Assembly: GCF_000003605.2 (NCBI RefSeq)
Contig: NW_003156846.1
Location: 1 to 28,104, forward strand
From: Saccoglossus kowalevskii
Lineage: Eukaryota > Hemichordata > Enteropneusta > Harrimaniidae
Reading direction: 5' to 3'
Length of the DNA: 28,104 nucleotides
Shown here: in pieces, positions 25,081 through 28,104 of the stretch
Position numbering within the stretch: the stretch's first letter is position 1
Layout: every line of letters begins with the position of its first letter
The notes under the pieces: model-generated
The model's input: the letters and a program-made list of their open reading frames with translations, nothing else
The model's database searches: none
Told to the model about the DNA's origin: nothing
Position numbers and translations under genes: made by a program

Positions 25081-25513
25081 CTATATTGGACTGACTAGGA
25101 GTGTCTCATTTATTGGCCAATAGTACACTGGATTCAATTGGAATGATTCTATTATAGTCCAGTATTGTATTGAACTGACTAGGAGTGTCGCATTTATTGG
25201 CCAGTAGTACACTGGATTGAATTGGAATGATTCTATTATAGTCCAGTACTGTATTGAACTGTCTAGGAGTGTCTCATTTATTGGCCAATAGTACAATGGA
25301 TTGAATTGGAATGATTCTATTATTGACCAATACTGTATTGGACTGACTAGGAGTGTCTTATTTATTGGCCAATAGTACACTGGATTGAATTGGAATGATT
25401 CTATTATTGACCAATACTGTATTAGACTGACTAGGAGTGTCTCATTTATTGGCCAATAGTACACTGGATTGAATTGGAATGATTCCATTATAGTCCAGTA
25501 CTGTATTGGACTG
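25081..25513. repeat. Copy 2 of the 2,688-bp-spaced segment, ending the B domain
   Basis: This is the partner of 22,393-22,840, carrying the same rare GATTCCATTA. It ends within the monomer at 25,513, where GGACTGACTAGG becomes GGACTGACGTAGG. One small difference from the first copy is CAATTGGAATG near 25,137, where copy 1 has CAATTGTAATG. Confidence 0.83.
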
Positions 25514-25620
25514 ACGTAGGAGTGTCTCATTTATTGGCCAGTAGTACACTGGATTGAATAGGAATGATTCTATTATTGACCAATTCTGTATTGGACTGAC
25601 TAGTTGGTGTCTTATTTATT
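25501..25620. other. Right B-to-A junction
   Basis: B-type sequence ends at an extra G that makes GACGTAGG at about 25,513, one of very few indels and CpGs in the region. The next unit has GAATAGGAATG and CCAATTCTGTATTGG, and then the A-specific CTAGTTGGTGTC at 25,602. GAATAGGAATG followed by CTAGTTGG also occurs at about 3,408-3,460 in the left A domain, so the array resumes at a known A-type context. The left junction also contains an unusual GACGTA string near 11,462. Confidence 0.72.
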
Positions 25621-28104
25621 GGGCAGTAGTACACTGGATTCAATTGGAATGATTCTATTATTGACAAATACTATATTGGACTGACTAGGAGTGTCTTATT
25701 TATTGGGCAGTAGTGCACTGGCTGGAATTGGAATGATTCTATTATTGACCAGTACTGTATTGGACTGACTAGGAGTGTCTTATTATTTATTGGCCAGTAG
25801 TACACTGGATTCAATTGGAATGATTCTATTATTGACAAATACTATATTGGACTGACTAGGAGTGTCTTATTTATTGGGCAGTAGTACACTGTATTGAATT
25901 GAAATGATTCTATTATTGACAAATACTATATTGGACTGACTAGGAGTGTCTTATTTATTGGGCAGTAGTGCACTGGCTGGAATTGGAATGATTCTATTAT
26001 TGACCAGTACTGTATTGGACTGACTAGGAGTGTCTCATTTATTGGCCAGTAGTACACTGGATTGAATTGGAATGATTCTAATATTGACCAATTCTATATT
26101 GGACTGAATAGGAGTGTCTCATTTATTGGCCAGTAGTACACTGGATTGAATTGGAATGGTTCTATTATTGACAGATACTATATTGGATTGACTAGGAGTG
26201 CCTTATTTATTGGGCATTAGTACACTGTATTGAATTGAAATGATTCTATTATTGACAAATACTATATTGGACTGACTAGGAGTGTCTTATTTATTGGGCA
26301 GTAGTACACTGGATTGAATTGGAATGATTCTATTATTGACCTATACTGTATTGGACTGACTAGGAGTGTCTTATTATTTATTGGTCAGTAGTACACTGGA
26401 TTGAATTGGAATGATTCTATTATTGACCAATACTGTATTGGACTGACTAGTAGTGTCTTATTTATTGGCCAGTAGTACACTGGATTGAATTGGAATGGTT
26501 CTGTTATTGACCAATACTGTATTGGACTGACTAGGGGTGTCTCATTTATTGGACAGTAGTACACTGGATTGAATTGGAATGGTTCTATTATTGACCATTA
26601 CTGCATTGAACTGACTAGGAGTGTCTTATTTATTGGCCAGTAGTACACTGGATTGAATTGGAATGATTCTATTATTGACCTATACTGTATTGGACTGACT
26701 AGGAGTGTCTTATTATTTATTGGCCAGTAGTACACTGGATTCAATTGGAATGATTCTATTATTGACAAATACTATATTGGACTGACTAGGAGTGTCTTAT
26801 TTATTGGGCAGTAGTACACTGTATTGAATTGAAATGATTCTATTATTGACAAATACTATATTGGACTGACTAGGAGTGTCTTATTTATTGGGCAGTAGTG
26901 CACTGGCTGGAATTAGAATGATTCTATTATTGACCAGTACTGTATTGGACTGACTAGGAGTGTCTTATTTATTGGCCAGTAGTACACTGGATTGAATTGG
27001 AATGATTCTATTATTGACCTATACTGTGTTGGACTGACTAGGAGTGTCTTATTATTTATTGGCCAGTAGTACACTGGATTCAATTGGAATGATTCTATTA
27101 TTGACAAATACTATATTGGACTGACTAGGATTGTCTTATTTATTGGGCAGTAGTACACTGTATTGAATTGAAATGATTCTATTATTGACAAATACTATAT
27201 TGGACTGACTAGGAGTGTCTTATTTATTGGGGCAGTAGTACACTGGATTGAATTGGAATGGTTCTAGTATTGACCAATACTGTATCGGACTGACTAGGAG
27301 TGTCTCCTTTATTGGCCAGTAGTATACTGGATTGAATTGGAATGATTCTATTATTGACAAATACTATATTGGATTGACTAGGAGTGCCTTATTTATTGGG
27401 CATTAGTACACTGTATTGAATTGAAATGATTCTATTATTGACAAATACTATATTGGACTGACTAGGAGTGTCTTATTTATTGGGCAGTAGTACACTGGAT
27501 TGAATTGGAATGATTCTATTATTGACCTATACTGTATTGGACTGACTAGGAGTGTCTTATTATTTATTGGCCAGTAGTACACTGGATTGAATTGGAATGA
27601 TTCTATTATTGACCAATACTGTATTGGACTGACTAGTAGTGTCTTATTTATTGGCCAGAAGTACACTGGATTGAATTGGAATGGTTCTGTTATTGACCAA
27701 TACTGTATTGGACTGACTAGGAGTGTCTCATTTATTGGCCAGTAGTACACTGGATTGAATTGGAATGGTTCTATTATTGACCATTACTGCATTGAACTGA
27801 CTAGGAGTGTCTTATTTATTGGCCAGTAGTACACTGGATTGAATTGGAATGATTCTATTATTGACCATTACTGCATTTAACTGACTAGAAGTGTCTCATT
27901 TATTGGCCAATAGTACCTGGATTGAATTGGAATGATTCTATTATTGACCAATTCTATATTGGACTGACTAGGAGTATCTCATTTATTGGCCAGTAGTACA
28001 CTGGATTGAATTGGAATGGTTCTAGTATTGACCAATACTGTATTGGACTGACTAGGAGTGTCTCCTTTATTGGCCAGTAGTATACTGGATTCAATTGGAA
28101 TTGA
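25530..28104. repeat. Right A-type satellite domain
   Basis: The A-type subtypes return, including the 87-bp unit, TTGGGCAGTAGTGCACTGGC and GACAAATACTATATTGG. The part about 26,050-27,107 matches two places in the left domain. Offset 19,528 pairs AATATTGACC at 26,080 with 6,552, and TTGGTCAG at 26,381 with 6,853. Offset 17,329 pairs the same sites with 8,751 and 9,052. From 27,050 it matches the window start instead. After 27,868 it resembles 2,190-2,410, with GACCAATTCTATATTGG followed by TGTCTCCTTT and AGTATACTGG. The domain is a mosaic of left-domain blocks in a different order. No gene is visible. Confidence 0.85.
27050..27867. repeat. Right copy of the 818-bp segment found at the window start
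   Basis: This is nearly identical to positions 1-817, including the rare GGATTGTC, TGTATCGGAC, GGGCATTAGTAC and GGCCAGAAGTAC. The only difference I found within the aligned part is one extra G (ATTGGGGCAG near 27,231). Divergence starts at 27,868 with GACCATTACTGCATTTAAC. Upstream context continues the 26,050-27,107 block. If the larger pattern repeats, sequence left of the window should resemble about 26,050-27,049. Confidence 0.9.

Larger units (their letters stand above)
11515..25513. repeat. Central B-type satellite domain, strictly 84-bp periodic
   Basis: Many monomers carry ATTATAGTCCAGTACTG instead of ATTATTGACCAATACTG, a triple substitution within nine bases, interspersed with copies of the other form. 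Further subtypes include GGCCAATAGTAC, TTCTTGGCAAATAG, TAGTTCTTGGCC, TTGATTTGG, TCTAGTATTGACC and TGTCGCATTT. The marker TTCTTGGCAAA recurs with phase positions 11,831, 13,343, 14,855, 15,863, 18,046, 19,390, 21,153, 22,917 and 24,009 (an allied TTCTTGTCAAA unit is at 16,115). All gaps are exact multiples of 84 except two that are one base short. Indels are thus very rare over about 14 kb while substitutions are frequent. The 87- and 85-bp variants of the flanks are absent. Confidence 0.88.
1..28104. repeat. Satellite DNA array, 84-bp monomer, about 330 head-to-tail copies
   Basis: The full window is a tandem array with no unique sequence. Landmarks recurring about every 84 bp on the plus strand are ATTGGCCAGTAGTACACTGG, then GAATTGGAATGATTCTATTA, then TACTGTATTGGACTGACTAG, then GAGTGTCT. 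Almost every copy is 84 bp. A minority in the flanks are 87 bp (TTATTATTTATT instead of TTATTTATT) or 85 bp (CTAGTTGGTGTC instead of CTAGGAGTGTC). All copies are in one orientation. A hand count of the consensus gives 23 A, 12 C, 19 G and 30 T, about 37% G+C, with no CpG. Long homogeneous arrays of this kind are typical of eukaryotic heterochromatin. I do not recognise the family, and species and chromosome position cannot be read from the window. No transposon, tRNA, rRNA, telomere motif or CRISPR structure interrupts it. Confidence 0.97.

Noticed and set aside
1-28104. CRISPR array
   Set aside because: There are no unique spacers. The entire 84 bp repeats, and the unit is longer than any direct repeat plus spacer scheme would need.
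1-28104. CENP-B box or another known centromere motif
   Set aside because: The consensus contains no CpG, which the CENP-B box requires, and I saw no matching string.
1-28104. Telomeric repeat or known simple microsatellite
   Set aside because: No TTAGGG-like tandem run is present. The pentamer similarity inside the monomer is too degenerate to call a microsatellite.
1-28104. Interspersed transposon or integrated virus
   Set aside because: No long terminal repeats, terminal inverted repeats, poly-A tail or enzyme-coding frame. Every stretch aligns to the monomer.
1-28104. 21-bp sub-periodicity below the 42-bp half
   Set aside because: Hand alignment of the two 21-base quarters of a half gave identity close to chance.

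Overview
The whole 28,104-base window is one uninterrupted tandem-repeat (satellite) array. I find no gene, RNA gene, transposon or unique sequence on either strand. All copies point the same way. The basic monomer is 84 bp (about 330 copies), about 37% G+C by hand count of the consensus, almost without CpG, and richer in G+T than A+C on the given strand. Such an array is expected in eukaryotic heterochromatin (centromeric, pericentromeric, subtelomeric or sex-chromosomal). I do not recognise the family and cannot name the organism.

Layout: (1) positions 1 to about 11,500 hold A-type monomers, arranged in higher-order repeats (HORs) with offsets of about 1,435, 2,874, 930, 1,269 and 2,199 bp. 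Some copies carry a 3-bp insertion (87 bp) or a 1-bp insertion (85 bp). (2) Positions about 11,515 to 25,513 hold the B family. A diagnostic triple substitution marks many copies, and monomer length is almost strictly 84 bp, with HOR offsets that are multiples of 84 (1,092, 1,344, 1,512, 1,764, 2,520, 2,688). (3) Positions about 25,530 to 28,104 return to A-type monomers. Both A/B junctions sit beside private indels. About 818 bp at the left edge recurs almost unchanged 27,049 to 27,050 bp downstream.

Hierarchy: the 84-bp monomer is itself a diverged dimer of two 42-bp halves (28 of 42 positions identical in a hand alignment). Each half carries a 15-bp dyad-symmetric motif at the same place. 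Above the monomer come the HOR blocks, then the A-B-A arrangement and the 27-kb recurrence.

The minus strand has very long open frames, the longest 1,586 codons at 12,819-17,579, encoding a 28-residue aromatic-rich repeat. They follow from a monomer length divisible by 3 with one stop-free frame. Fixed in-frame nonsense variants, frameshifting monomers and mostly amino-acid-changing variation all argue against a protein gene. No genes work together here. The interest lies in repeat architecture, its evolution and a possible structural or protein-binding role.
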